This document shows positions 23,521 to 35,421 of a stretch of 64,000 nt of DNA, one piece after another (position 1 is the stretch's first letter; each line of letters opens with the position of its first letter). Below the pieces are notes generated by a model. The model was not told where the DNA came from and searched no databases. It saw only the letters and a list, made by a program, of their open reading frames with translations. A program made the position numbers and the translations under genes. This DNA comes from Dendrobium chrysotoxum (Eukaryota; Streptophyta; Magnoliopsida; Asparagales; Orchidaceae), in contig CM034312.1 in assembly GCA_019925795.1 (NCBI GenBank), positions 962,501 through 1,026,500 on the forward strand, written 5' to 3'.

Positions 23521-23661
23521 TTTTAAACCTATTTGGGCCTATTTAAAGGCTCCAAATACATGCCTGATCGGATATAGTTCAAGTCCACGGCCAAGAGGCC
23601 TTTGTTTTCCCTCTTATTAGACCCTAGAGCAAATCATTGCCGTTGATCATAGCCTTAGGGG

Positions 23662-23670
23662 TATAAATAG
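23662..23670 (+). promoter_or_regulatory. TATA box of putative LTR promoter
   Basis: GTATAAATAGG is followed about 40 bp later by CT-rich sequence (CTTGCTCTCTCTCTAG), a good match to a plant TATA plus pyrimidine-rich start region. It is probably the LTR promoter of the Tat element whose pol ends at 18278. Confidence 0.5.
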
Positions 23671-23699
23671 GAGTTTTAGGGTTGTTTTAGAGGATCTTC

Positions 23700-24480
23700 G
23701 ATCTTGCTCTCTCTCTAGACCTTCCCAACCCGAGATCTCTAGGGTCTGAGCTCCCACAAACTCCCTTCACCTTTTCCAAGTCAAAGACCGACGGTCAAGG
23801 CTGCCGGCGGCGAGTTCCCGGCGACCCCAAGCCTTAAACGTCCAAAGCTTCGATCCGGTTGATCCAGAGCTCGTTTGAACGCGGCTTCAACTAGGAAATC
23901 GTACGAGGACAATCTACAAGTGCAACCTAACCAAAATCCCGAAGATCTCACGGTGAAATTTCTTTAAAACCCTTAACCTAGGTCTAGACACTTAGAGTTA
24001 ATTAGCATTTTGATAAGCGCATTTTAAGCCAAACGAACTCCTCCACATGATTTCTGTTCATGAATACGACCTGTGTTTAAAATTTCGTAAAAATCCATGG
24101 ATCCGTTTGCGAGAATGAAGCAAAAAACGATTCTAGGGTTCTCGGTTTAACCCCGTTGAACTACGTGTAATTTCATCTGTTGATCGTCGGATCAGCGGCT
24201 GCGATCGCGTGGTTCGGCGCGATGGTCCGGACGTGTAATGGCACCCGCGGGATCGAGTCGTCGTTCGGCTTGATCTGGGCCGCTGGTTCGAAAACGCGGA
24301 TGATCCGACGGCCCTCAATCCACGCTTACGTGGATTAATGAGGCACCGCCCGCGGCAATCAATGCCGTGATCATGCCGCAATGATTGTTGGCGGCGCAAT
24401 CATTGCGCCGCCTTCCAATCATTGTCCCAGACAGCGGGATCCAATCCCGCCTCGCCACGTGGCATCCCGAGAGCCGCCGA
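23700..24480. other. GC-rich stretch without gene
   Basis: Possible R-U5/leader of the putative LTR. Small hairpin-forming words occur near 24340-24420 (CGGCAATC/GATTG and GGCGGCGCAATCATTGCGCCG). A minus frame at 24133-24399 is arginine/serine-rich and unrecognised. Confidence 0.45.
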
Positions 24481-24489
24481 GGCTTATTT

Positions 24490-25520
24490 TTGCTATTATT
24501 TAATTTAAATTTTTTTTTAAATCAGAAAACCTTTTAAAAAAAAAAATTTTTAATATTATTTAGCATTATTATAATAATAGTTATATTATTATAATCTTAA
24601 TTTAATATTAATTTAATATTATTATAATATTCATATTATTATTAATAGTATTATTATTACTCTAATGATAATATTATTATAATAATAGTTATATTATTAT
24701 AATATTAGTTTAATATTATATTATTATAATATTAGTATTATTATTAATAGTATTATTATTATTCTAATAATGATAATATTATTATAATAGTTATATTATT
24801 ATAATATTAATTTAATATTATTTAATATTATTATAATATTCATATTATTATTAATAGTATTATTACTATTCTAATAATAATATTATTATAATAATAGTTA
24901 TATTATTATAATATTAATTTAATATTATATTATTATAATATTCAATATTATTATTAATAGTATTATTATTATCTTAATAATAATATTATTATATTAATAT
25001 TAATATCATATTAATATTAATATCACTATGATTAGTATTATTATGATCATATTATTATTATTATGTTAATGATAATATTATTATGGTTATAATATTATTA
25101 TTATTATTTTTTTATATTAATATTATTATTATATTAATAATAATATAATAATAATAATATTATGACAATATTATTGTTATAATAATCATAATAATAATAT
25201 TATGTTAATAACAATAATTATTATGCTAGTAATGTGATTATATTAATAATAATATTATTTTGTCAATATTGCTATTATTATACTAATATCATTATTGTAT
25301 TAATAATTATTATTTTGCTTTAAAGTACTTTTTCTTTTTTTTTAATATTATTTAAACTATTTAAATTTCTAATTAATTAATAATTGATTTAAATATTTTC
25401 CCAATCCATAATAATTATTATTTTATCATTATTATTATTATTATTATTTTTTAAATCCCATTTATTAACTTATGATTATTCTTTTTTTTTTATTTTTTTT
25501 CTTTTTTTAACTTATTAATT
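24490..25520. repeat. 1-kb AT-only tract with about 120-130-bp internal periodicity
   Basis: Almost pure TTA/ATA/TAA words. A longer block (ATTATAATAATAGTTATATTATTATAATATTA... with a TAATAGTATTATTATT segment) recurs about four times between 24570 and 25000, so it is a decayed satellite rather than a plain microsatellite. Confidence 0.75.
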
Positions 25521-26860
25521 ATTTAATTAATTAAATAATTTAAAATCTTCTTTTTAATTAAAATTTGTTATTATATCTTAAATTATTTTAAAACTCCAGA
25601 AACCTTTAATTCCTAATTTAATTTAACTTAATAATTATTTTTAATTATTAATTATTTTTAGATTATTTTAAAATTACCTTTAAACCTATTAAACTTCAAA
25701 AATTCATAACTTCCTCATTTTAAATCGGATTTCGATGCACAATACCTCGTTCTTTTCAGAAAAATATGAATTTTAATTTAAAATTAATTTTTATATCTGA
25801 TTTTATCCTTTCTGGATGCTTTCTGTATCACTATGTTAATTAATTATATAAATATTAGTTAATTAATATAAATAATTATTTTAAAGTAAAAATTATTTTT
25901 TTTAAAACCCCCTTTGTGGCCGGTAGACCTCCTATGCTTATGAACTGAAGTATTTTTGAATTATCTTATTTTCAAATTTATATTATTTATAATATTTATG
26001 TATTTAAAAAAAATAATTTTTTAAAAAAAATTACGTATTATTTAAATCCTTTAATTTTGGGAGGTCCACCCCTTATGAAGTTTTAAACCTAGGACCTATA
26101 TGTGAACAGAATTCATGTGGAAGAAGGATTAGTGAATGATTGTGTCCCAATCATTCACTAATCACTTCATTAGGTTTCTTTACTTAGTGTTTTCATAGTC
26201 TTTGCATGTGTAGGTCGCACAAACACTTAGCCTAGGCTCTCCTAGATCTAAGGACATGGTTTGGTGTGTTTATATTTGCTGCATTTACCCTCTATGTTGT
26301 GCCTAAGGGTTAGTTACTTTATTTCATTCCTATATAACGTAGTGACATCTTAAGGACAATAATTAAGGATCGTCTAGTGAACTTAGAAAAATTCCATGAA
26401 TTAGGGTATAGCTCCAAATGACTTGAAATCTGAAACACTTAAACATAGTGACATCTGAAACCTTCTAGAATTTTCTAGGAATTTTCTGGACTCTTTAAAA
26501 CACTTAATTAGCAAACCCTAATTTACCCGTTAATTAAGCCTTAGAAACTTTAGAAAAATCTAATAAATCCATTTTAAATCAGACAAATACCCATGATACC
26601 TCAAACTCTCCAGAATTCATTCCCCAACCTTAGATAATTAGGGCCCCTTAATCTGGACTTTAATTCGACCTTAATCAAAAATCACCTTTTTGCCTTAATT
26701 AAATCATTAAAAATTATTAAAAATCCCAAATTTTCCCCAAACACTTGGGAACACCTTCTTAGGTCATTTCTGACCTTTGGGGGTGATTCCAATCAGTTTG
26801 GAGCTGATTTGGGCCAAAACCCCCAAAATACCCCTAATTAGGCAATTTCGATAATTCCTT
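25521..26860. other. AT-rich repeat DNA, no gene
   Basis: No ORF of note. AAATTCATAACTT- and CCTTAATTA-type words typical of retrotransposon untranslated DNA are common. Confidence 0.5.
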
Positions 26861-26869
26861 TAATTGCCC

Positions 26870-27370
26870 CAACTTCTAAAAATCATAACTAATTACAGAA
26901 AATTCCAAAACGGGCAAACTAAAAGGCATTCAACTCACATTAAGGTCTAGTATTTGTTAAAATTATTAGGTGTCCAGAAATCAACCTAAAATAAAAAGTC
27001 AACTCTTCGGTCAACCGTAGCCTATAGTCTAGGGCCCGAAACTTCTAAAATTCATAACTTTGTGTAGGAAACTCCAAATCCAGCAAACTCAAAGGCATTC
27101 AACTCACATTAGGGTCTAGTATTTATTAAAAATATTAAGATTTCATAAATCAACTTAAATCAAAAAGTCAACAATCCGGTCAAACTTAGTTCAAAACGAG
27201 ACCAAAACTTCAGAAATTCATAACTTTGGATAGAAGAATCCAAATCGGGCATACTAACTGTCTAACTGATCAGGTTAAGGCCTATTATTTTATAAAAATA
27301 TTAGCTGGTCATAAATACCCTTTAATTAAAAAGTCAATTTTGGACCCCCTTTTGCTTAGTGTATAGGTGG
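26870..27370. repeat. Tandem repeat, about 167 bp x 3
   Basis: Units begin AACTTCTAAAAATCATAAC-like at about 26872, 27040 and 27206. They share CAAACTnAAAGGCATTCAA, TCACATTAGGGTCTAGTATTT, TAAATCAACnTAAA and AAAAAGTCAAC. The third unit is more diverged. Confidence 0.75.
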
Positions 27371-28270
27371 ACCCCGAACCCCCTAAAACTTATTAATGCA
27401 ATTTAAACTTTAAATATTATTATCCTAAGCATTAAAAATGACCTACGTACCAAATTAAATAAAATGGATCTTAATTTGCTAATATTTATACTTTAATTAA
27501 AATTTCCTTTTAGACCTACAACCAACATGGACAGTAGGCAATTGTAACTAACTACCCAGCTTAGGATCTACCTCAGCCACACAGGCTTTTACACACACTG
27601 TAGAATTGTTTGTTAGGGCACCACTTCTAGGCTTAGGTTAGGCCGGTGTTTACTTTTCTGCTGCGTGCCGAGTTTTCCGGATTTCATTGCATGTTGTGAT
27701 TGAACTATTGGTGTGTTTGTTTACTTTTACTGCACTCTGGGAGTTGATGTGATTGCACGATAGACTACCCATAGGTTAGGATCGAGGTTGATACTAATGA
27801 TGTTTTCTGCAGGTGGCCATGCTCATGCAGCGCTAAATATAAGGGGGGCAATAATCATGATTTAAAGATTAATGCTGTTTTATGCAGGTGCTTCAGAAAT
27901 TGCTCAGCCCCCCTAAATAAATGAGGGCTAAAATAATAAATCATTATAAATTACTACAGGTGCTCCAGAGCTTGCTTAGCCCTCAAAATAATTAAGAGCA
28001 TGGCCAGTGTGGCTGTGATGAGTATTTTATTTTCCCTATAATTGCTTGTGATATATTAAACTGCTTGGGATGATTTTTAGGATAACCTTGCAGGAGCGTC
28101 TAGATTTACTGCTTTTCATTAATGTAAATCACTTGTAATCTGGTATAGAGTTGTGAGAGTTTATTTTGAGTGGGGATACAAGAATCCAAAGGTTGGATGC
28201 CCAAAGAGAAAAGGACACCCAATATGAGGATAGTCCTTTTCTATTTGGGAATCCAAATTTGGATCATTTT
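27371..28270. other. No gene recognised
   Basis: Three loosely similar segments near 27800-27990 (AGGTGCTCAGAAATTGCTCAGCCCnnCT/AAATAA type) suggest another decayed repeat. No coding signal. Confidence 0.45.
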
Positions 28271-28271
28271 A

Positions 28272-28380
28272 CTACCCGAGGAGTCCAAGGAGGCTGAGAC
28301 CCAAGGAGCCCAAGGAAGCTGAGATCCAAGGAGTCCAACAAAACTAAGATCCGAGGAGTCCAAGGAAGAGAAGATCAAGA
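28272..28380. repeat. 25-bp tandem repeat x 4
   Basis: The unit CCAAGGAGTCCAAGGAAGCT plus GAGAT is repeated four times with small changes, ending in AGAAGATCAAGAAGATGAAG. A minus frame across it (28241-28468) is a by-product. Confidence 0.8.
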
Positions 28381-29935
28381 AGATGAAGATCTGCAGTATC
28401 CCACTCAAAAAAATTTGCGTCAGTCTTAGGATTAGAAATCCGGGTTGTTGGCAGTGGTGCCCGGCCACTTTAATTTTCTGCAGACCCTAAGTTGTAATTA
28501 AGGGCAGTTGGCCTATGGACATTTATTAATTTGTTTGGATAATTTTGATGTATTTTATGATTGTGTGCCTCTAGGATTGTTTGCTTTTCATAGTTTCTTG
28601 GTGTTTTGCATGTCGCTTTTATTTTAGCCTGGATTTCGTTAGGCTCTTTAAGGACTAAAACTTTTTTCTACTCACAACTAACATTCAAATTTTAAGATTT
28701 AAATAATTTAGAAACTTAACGACCTAGGGAATCACCGGAATCGTTCGGGGTCGCATGCATATTATTGCATTTCTCTCTTTCCTTCTATAAGACACTTCCC
28801 CGCCTGCGGGTAGAGTCCGGATAATCTGACCTATGAGGATGAGGTGCCGGACCTGGGGAAGCCCAGTCTAATTCTAAAAATTATTTTATAAGCCTTTTTA
28901 AAGTTCTGTGCATACCTGATTTGGATACTTTAACCAGCATGCATTGCATTAGAAATCAACTAAATCAAAATTTTAATTGCATTAGTTATAGGAGCATTCA
29001 CCCGACATGAGTCTGGGGCCAATTAGGAAATCCTCTAGACGTCGGCCCTATTTCCGGGAACTATAACCTACCCACCCATCTTTCATAAATGACTGAATAG
29101 CATGGTTTTAAAGCGATTAGGTGGTTAGCTGGCTCCCCCTTTCAGGCCGGGGTAAGTCCAGGTTTTGCATTGCATTAGTTAGGACACGGGTGTTAGTGTT
29201 GCGTAGAACACTAAACCCATTAGATTCAGGATTCAAGGCTACTATTGTTTTGTAGTACGCCTCATCAGTAGGTAGGTCTTCTGTCTTTCAGAGACCCTAA
29301 ACCCTACATATCCGCGTCACACGGATGACGCCACCTCCATCCTTCCCTCCTGCATGTTTCGAGTGCATGATTTATTTATTTATTTTTTTCTCCAGTTTCT
29401 TCTCACTACCTTAGTCCCTCCGGATGCTGATGTGAGCCGTGCATGTTGACTAAGCCTAGTTGAACCTCTCTTTCCCTTCGAGTAGGACTTCCTAGTCTTC
29501 CCTCTATGTGCCAATCCCAATTCAGAAAGTATAATATAGAATCATTAATCGAGAGTATTCTCAGGCTCCGGCTTGAGATGTAATTAACCACGGGGGCTTG
29601 CGCCCGTGGGAAACCGAATCCCACGCTCAAATAAACCCCATTCGAGCTAATGTATCGGGTGGGGGAAACCCGTTGTGATTAGATCGTACATATTGTTATC
29701 CATCGGGGTGTGCTGGTGAGAGCCACTATCCTCAATGGTTAATCGTATGCATGATCGAAGCTGCCCTTCCATTGGCCAGATACTGTCTCCCCTCGCGGGG
29801 CGATGGTGTTTGTTGTCCTTTCGGAGGTCCACAGAGCCGGCGATTGATTGGGAGTTACAAGGAGTCGGGGCAACTGATTGAGAGTCATAAATATAGGAGT
29901 AAGATACCCTCATTTGAATATTTGATATAGAGATA
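28381..29935. other. No gene recognised
   Basis: Includes a hairpin-capable word at 29591-29612 (CCACGGGGGCTTGCGCCCGTGG). Short minus ORFs (29406-29630, 29647-29913) have no recognisable domain. Confidence 0.45.
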
Positions 29936-30210
29936 TTATACTGTTTATTAATTATTGATTATTGATATTGATACTGATTACTGATAGTGATATAGTTAAT
30001 AACTACTATTTACTGATATTAACACTAATTACTGATTATTGATATTAATACTAATTATGATCACTGATGTTATGCTATCATAATTACTGATATTATTCTG
30101 TCGCTATCAATGATACTGATTATTATTATTGATCCCTGATATTGGTACTGAGTACTGATACTGATATAGTTCTGGTTTTGATGCCAAATACTGTTATTGA
30201 CATTATGAAT
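29936..30210. repeat. Degenerate (ATTGATACTGAT)n microsatellite
   Basis: About 270 bp dominated by TGATA, TGATT and ATTGATATTGATACT words. Confidence 0.75.
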
Positions 30211-30884
30211 ATAACTGATAGAGATATGTAAATTATAGAATGATAGATAACAAATATTGATGTATAGATGTCTTTATATAATTTACAACATACTATTCTC
30301 TTTTACTTTGCATTAATTTCAGTTATAAGATTTTGATTACTTGTTGGACTATGTGATCATTATGTAGTTTTTCATGTTTTTCTGAAAAGGTAAGGACCTT
30401 GCAATGCGAGACTCTGAACAACAAGCTTAGTTTTTTTTTTTTTTGACACCTGTATTTTATTTTGTAGTCATAATATATTTATAGTGGTGTAGTTAGTCTT
30501 TTATATCATGAGTAATGCATATGAAATATTTGGAGGTTTGTAATAATTGTACATTTTGATGAATATAAATGCAATCATATTTCTTTTCGCTGTTTATATG
30601 AAATGTGTAAGCTCTAGTTAAATGGCTGGAACGAAAGACAGATACAACTATTTCAATATTAAATCTTGGGGTGTCACATGTGCACTTTGCCTCTATCGTG
30701 ATTGTAGCTCCATTGTGCATCTTGTCGTGATTGCAATTACGATCGATTTGCAAAATCTCATTACAGTTGTAATCTTTTTGGCAATCAAAATGGATGATAT
30801 TGGTTGAATGGATCGTGTTTTAAAACTTATATTATATTCAAATTCACAAAGTTGTGTAGAAACGATTTGATAAATTGTTCACTC
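30211..30884. other. No gene recognised
   Basis: AT-rich DNA with a T-run at 30429-30444. No supported ORF. Confidence 0.5.
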
Positions 30885-30888
30885 TTAA

Positions 30889-31122
30889 GCAGGGGCGGAA
30901 CCAACCTCTTCTTTGAGGGTGGGCAAAATAATATTGTGAAATGCATAATTTTATATATGAAATAAAAAAATAAATATTTTTTCTGAGAACTTGGGCAATT
31001 GTAATGATTGAAGATGAGTAAAATAATTAAAATATTTATTCTTCTAAGAAAATTTTAGTATGAATAATTATTCACCTTAATTTTTTCTTGATTCCACCCC
31101 CAATCTACTCCTGCTCCTAAAT
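30889..31122. mobile_element. Possible MITE (AGGGGCGGAACC-type end)
   Basis: The left end, CAGGGGCGGAACCAACC, matches a terminal word common to plant MITEs. About 230 bp downstream, CCACCCCCAATCTACTCCTGCTCC could be its decayed inverted partner. The core is AT-rich. TIR pairing is imperfect and no TSD is certain. Confidence 0.35.
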
Positions 31123-31190
31123 CAAAACTGAAACCGCCAAAACCTCCTCGAGGTTGGATCTCATATGATTTTCACAAAAAAAATAATAAT

Positions 31191-32210
31191 TGTTGCGGAC
31201 TCAAATATACGCGGCGATAGATTTTAATTTTTCGTCTCAGCGTTGAACGTATATTCAGCACATAAACAGAATTGAAATAGTAACACCAGGATTTTTACGT
31301 GGAAAACCCTGGAAAGGGAAAAAATCACGGGGCCACGCCCAGTTGAAAGAGTTCCACTAGTGTCGTTTGAAGTACACGAGGCTGATTCGTCCTTTAAATT
31401 CAGGACGATCAGGTTACAATGAGTATCAGTTACAAGGACAAGCAGAGTTCCGATGTCACTTGAGTGTCCGGCAGAATTCCGGCGTCACTTGGAAAGAAGT
31501 CCGGCGTCACTCGGGCGTTGGGTAGAATTCTGGCGTCGGGCAGAATTCCGACGTTGCTCCCACGTCGGGCAGAGCTTCGGCGTCCCTCGGGCGCCTGGTG
31601 GTGCTTCGGTGGTGTTCCGGCGGTGTTCCGGCGGAGTTCCGGCGGTGGTCGAGAAGGAGCTGTTCCCTCCTAGGCTTCTCTTCTCTTCTTCTTCTCTTCT
31701 TCTCTTCTTGGCTTGGGTCCCCTCTTAAGAGAAATGAGGGGCTATTTATAGTTTTTCTGGAGTGGCATAGCCCGTAAATATGTGAGGGATCAGGGGCAAA
31801 TAGGGAGTGATCCGGATGAACGGCCGATATTGAATCCCTTGATCGTGAACCGTTTATCAAGAATTTGAAGGTCTTAATGATATCAGAATTCTATGATCTT
31901 AGGCTTGTTCGATTCGTCTCGTCGAGCCGCTCGATTCGACTATAAGCTCGCCAAAATCGGAGACCGTTTGGTAACTCAAATAGCTGTTTGATGCTTCCAA
32001 CAGTGCTTCGGGTACTTGATTTGGACTCACTTGGGCTCGGATTGAGTCGAATTTGGTGTCGTTGGATTCGTATTTCCGAGACGCTCAGTTCGACTATAAG
32101 TTTGTTGAAATCGGAGTTTAAATGGCCTCCGAAATAATTTTTGAAGTTTCCAACTTGAGTTTTTCCTCGAGATTCGTGCCCGATCAAGATGATTTTTTGG
32201 CGATATATCA
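31191..32210 (-). repeat. 3' LTR of Tat element
   Basis: 1020 bp. Read on the minus strand it starts TGATATATCGCC and ends GTCCGCAACA. A minus-strand TATA box (TATAAATA) lies at 31743-31750. The part nearest the internal-strand end is rich in repeated GAATTCCGGCGTC words (31460-31660). Confidence 0.93.
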
Positions 32211-32214
32211 GTTG

Positions 32215-32226
32215 CCCCCCTATTTT
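32215..32226 (-). other. Polypurine tract
   Basis: The minus strand reads AAAATAGGGGGG followed by CAAC and then the 3' LTR start. This is the expected plus-strand-synthesis primer position. Confidence 0.75.
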
Positions 32227-32790
32227 CGGACGTTGAAGCTCCCCGAGTCCGAAAATACCTGTTCCGGTATTTTACATTGGTCGAATCGCAAAAAATTTCG
32301 TTCCAAAAAATAAATGTTTGCTCGAACTTGATCATAGAGGCCCCGTTGAGCTCTGAAAGTGTCAAAATTGAGTCCGGAACGTCGAAAAACGTGTCCGGGG
32401 ACCCCGAAAACGTCGAATTTGGACCGTCCGGGTCCAAAATCGGAGCCCGGGAACGGGTAGGCGGCCGAACCGGCCGAACCGGCCGGCCGCCGCAGCCGCC
32501 GCCGCCGGCGGCGCAAAACCGCGCCGGAGCGCCTGTGGCCCGCGCTGGGCCCGCCCGCTGCCCGCCCGCGGCCCGCGCCTGGGCCTGCCTGGCCCGCGCG
32601 GTTGGCTGGCCGCGCCGTTTCGCCGTGCCGCTTGGCCGGCGGTTAGGGAAACCGCCGGCCGGTTTTTTTTTTTTTTTTTTTAATTTTTTTTTTTTAAATG
32701 TGGTGGGGCCCGAAAAAATCCCAAAAAATTCCGAAAAATTTGAAAAATTTCAGGGAATTTAATAGAATTTTAAAATCCTCCCCCCTTAAA
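32227..32790. other. GC-rich block then T-tracts, no gene
   Basis: 32455-32660 is made of CCGGCCG/GCCGCC-type words with extreme GC content, followed at once by two T-runs at 32662-32692. It lies upstream of the antisense TATA box and may be regulatory or leader sequence of the antisense unit. Confidence 0.5.
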
Positions 32791-32796
32791 GAAAAC

Positions 32797-32805
32797 TATA
32801 AATAG
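32797..32805 (+). promoter_or_regulatory. TATA box of antisense ORF
   Basis: ACTATAAATAGACCCC lies 265 bp upstream of the antisense ORF start. It closely resembles the LTR TATA context of the same element (ACTATAAATAGCCCC, minus strand). An independent promoter for the antisense gene is likely. Confidence 0.55.
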
Positions 32806-33061
32806 ACCCCCCAGGGCCTAGTAGAAACTCGCCCCTTCTTCAATTCTTCCTCTGGCTTTCTAGCTTTTGGCATTCTGAGGCTTTCCGCTATTTTTAAGTA
32901 GGTGACTTTCCCTACTTGACTTGGCGCCCCTCTTTTTGCGCAGAAGTTAGCGGCTTTCTCCCTTCCTCCCTTTTTCTTCCTACTTCGGAGGCTTTCCGCA
33001 GTCTTTCGTAGGTGATTTTCCCTACTTAGATATGCACCCCTCTTTAGTGAAGGAAGCAAAA

Positions 33062-34740
33062 ATGGGTGATCTCGCCTCCTCTAAAATTCCTTCAGAAGAC
33101 CGTCCTGCGCAACGGTCTGAAGTTCCAAAGAGGGCCCAGAAGGCGCCGAAGGCTGACGATGTGATTTCCACCGTCACTGAGGACTCCTTCATCTCATTTA
33201 GGAAAAAGTTTCATTTTCCTAATGATTTGGTGATGAAGGTGCCGGCCAGAACTGATCGTGCCTGCTTTCCTCCCCCTGGATACGTGACGGTGTATGAATT
33301 TAGTCTGCGAGCGGGACTATGATTTCCTCCTTCCTCCGAACTGATCGACATTCTAACGCTTTGTGGGGTATGCTTGTCTCAATTTTCCTACAGAGCAATG
33401 TCGATCGTGATGGGCCTGATCGTGCTTTTCAGAGACCGCGGAGTGGTACTTTCCTCAGAGTGCCTTTCTCGGATGGGGCGTCTCTTTAGCGATGCGCAGG
33501 GACGCATTTCATTCAGGTCCAAGTGGTTGGATATCCGCACTCGAGACCCCTCGAAAGGTTGGATCAGCAACTTCTTTTATGTGCAGAATGATTGGGGTCT
33601 TCAGGAGAAGTGGGGGAAGTTGAAAGAGCTACCTATCCCCCTTCACATCGGAGCAGAAGATTTGCTGAGGATACTCAAACTCCCTGATTTGGATGCTCTA
33701 CACTACGAGGTGCGTTACTTGAGTAGATGTGTAGATGAGGAGTTCTTGTTCAAGGTTGGATTATCTACTCAAGCAGGGAGATCACATGCTCAAATGTTGA
33801 AGAAGTCTGCTAGAGTTCCAGAAGTGGTCCCCCAAAAGAACCACTCCAAGCGACCAGGGAGCGAGGAAGGTTTGCAGGCATCGAGGAAGAAGAGGGCAGA
33901 TGAAGTTTTGACAGTTGTTAGCAAAGGTCCCCGAGCTTCTCCCTCCAAGTCATATATTCCAAAGGATGTGTTAAACCATCAGTGCATCGGCCGCCGACGG
34001 GCTGAGGAGTTGGTGAGTTCTCCTTCACTTCTTCTCCTTTTTTACATTTCTTAAGGAATATATTTCTGATATTTTTCTTGTCTCAGTATTCTGATTTCAA
34101 GCTTGAGATGACCAAGACTCTGAATGATTGGAACAAAGAGTTTGTGAAGGTTAAATACCTTCAGGGAGAGTACAAGAAGAAATATGACAGTAAAGTGAAG
34201 GAGATGAAGGTGGTGGAGGATCAGCTTGAGGGATGCAGAACTGAGTTGGCGAACAAGATCACTTCAGTCTCTTCTCAGAATGAACGGATGGATCGTCTGC
34301 ATATAGAGTTGGTGGAGGCACAAGTGACGATCAAGCAGCAGGAAAAGGCTCAGCAAGTCCTTGAGGCTGAGAATGAGAGGCTTCAGAGTGTACTGTCTGA
34401 GAAGGAGGCCCAGCAGTTGCCGTCAGCAGTTATTGAAGAGTTCAAGAAATCTTATGCTTTCAAGATCATTATTGAGGACCACATTCAGGAGGCCCGCAGT
34501 CATATTTATGACGTGGAGGTGAAGGCCTTGGAGGCAGAGTGCGCAGAGGATGGCTTCATTAGGGGCTTCATGAAGGGTGTTCGGACAGTACATCGCAAGA
34601 CCGGAGCAGAGATCGAGGGACTGACTCCCAGCCAGGCTTCTAGTGATGCTTCTTCAGACTCTGGTGGTGAAGAGCTGGAGAGTGAGTTGCAGCGAGCTTT
34701 TGCCTTGGAGGAGGACGAGGATGATGTTGAGATTCTATAG
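33062..34740 (+). pseudogene. Antisense TE ORF (gypsy-type Transposase_28-like), one intron
   Basis: On the strand opposite gag-pol, exon 1 begins at ATG 33062 (context AAAATGG). It encodes FISFRKKFHFPNDLVMKVP, then ACFPPPGYVTVYEFSLRAGL, then, after one TGA at 33320-33322 in the same frame, FSYRAMSIVMGLIVLFRDRG and WISNFFYVQNDWGLQEKW. This pattern matches the putative gypsy-type transposon domain (PF04195) known as an extra ORF of Tat elements. A 74-bp intron follows (34013-34086, GTGAGT...TTGTCTCAG, phase 0). Exon 2 (34087-34740) is a long coiled coil (QLEGCRTELANKITSV...EAENERLQ) ending in an acidic tail. Function is unknown. The only visible break is the TGA, consistent with CGA decay. Confidence 0.8.
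34013..34086 (+). other. Intron in antisense TE ORF
   Basis: Donor TTG/GTGAGT, a pyrimidine-rich tract and acceptor TTCTTGTCTCAG/TAT. It joins two long frames without a phase change and removes in-frame stops. Confidence 0.75.
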
Positions 34741-35421
34741 GGTGTCTTTGATGTAGTTTTGTATCTCTTTGCTTTCTTTCTAGTGCTTGTACATATGCTC
34801 GATGTTGATGTTTCTATCTGGTGTACTTGATGTTCAGTGATATATAAAGATGTTGTTGATATTCTTTTCTCACATGCAAATAAAATTTACTTAGTTTTAC
34901 TTCAGTTTGGATTTTAGTGAGCTCTCTTTTGACTTGAACAAATGTGAGGCATTCCTTTTTTTTAAAGATTTTGACCTATCCAGGATTATTAGTGAAAGAA
35001 TTTGCTCGATACCCTTAACCTGTCCGGTAAAGGGAGTTGATCATCAAATGATTTTGATATTCAAGATATCCTCCTAGGATACTTGACCTATCCGAGGTTG
35101 TTAGTCAAAGCATTTGCTTGATGACATTAACCTGTGTGGAAGAGGTCGGATCAAATCCCCCTGGGATTGATCATTCAGTGATTGAGATATAATATAGATT
35201 GTGTACTTCTCGGATCACAGAAAAAGAGTTTGAAGAGAAGAAACATTAGCACGACAAAGTGAATATCATATTGCTTCGTAATATGAAATAGCAGTTCCCT
35301 AGAATAACTTAGGGATACAAGAAAAAAATTCTTCTATAATCAACACATAAGGGATGTACGAAAAACTTTATAACATGACTACAGGAGAACATAACACATA
35401 GACAGATAGCAGTATCAACTC
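34741..35421. other. 3' regions of two convergent TE units
   Basis: It lies between the antisense ORF stop and the integrase stop. AATAAA at about 34878 could be the antisense polyadenylation signal. Two similar segments near 34975-35060 and 35085-35170 (GACCTATCC.GG, AACCTGT..GG) form a loose duplication. Confidence 0.5.

Larger units (their letters stand above)
18279..23640 (+). mobile_element. Non-coding tail of Tat element, putative LTR U3
   Basis: After pol a purine-rich tract (GAGAGGGAGGGGG, 18288-18300) could be the PPT. A candidate LTR start, TGTGTGGCCACGACG, lies at 18378. The next 5.3 kb has no gene but several tandem repeats, listed separately. A 27-base segment beginning TGGCCACGACGA occurs near both 18383 and 21555. 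Tat/Ogre elements often carry tandem repeats downstream of pol and very long LTRs, which fits. The LTR start is only suggested: no second LTR is present to compare, because the 5' end lies in or beyond the gap. Confidence 0.4.

Noticed and set aside
32277..32762. 161-codon ORF in the GC-rich block
   Set aside because: Composition artefact of GC-rich DNA, upstream of the antisense TATA, with no recognisable domain.
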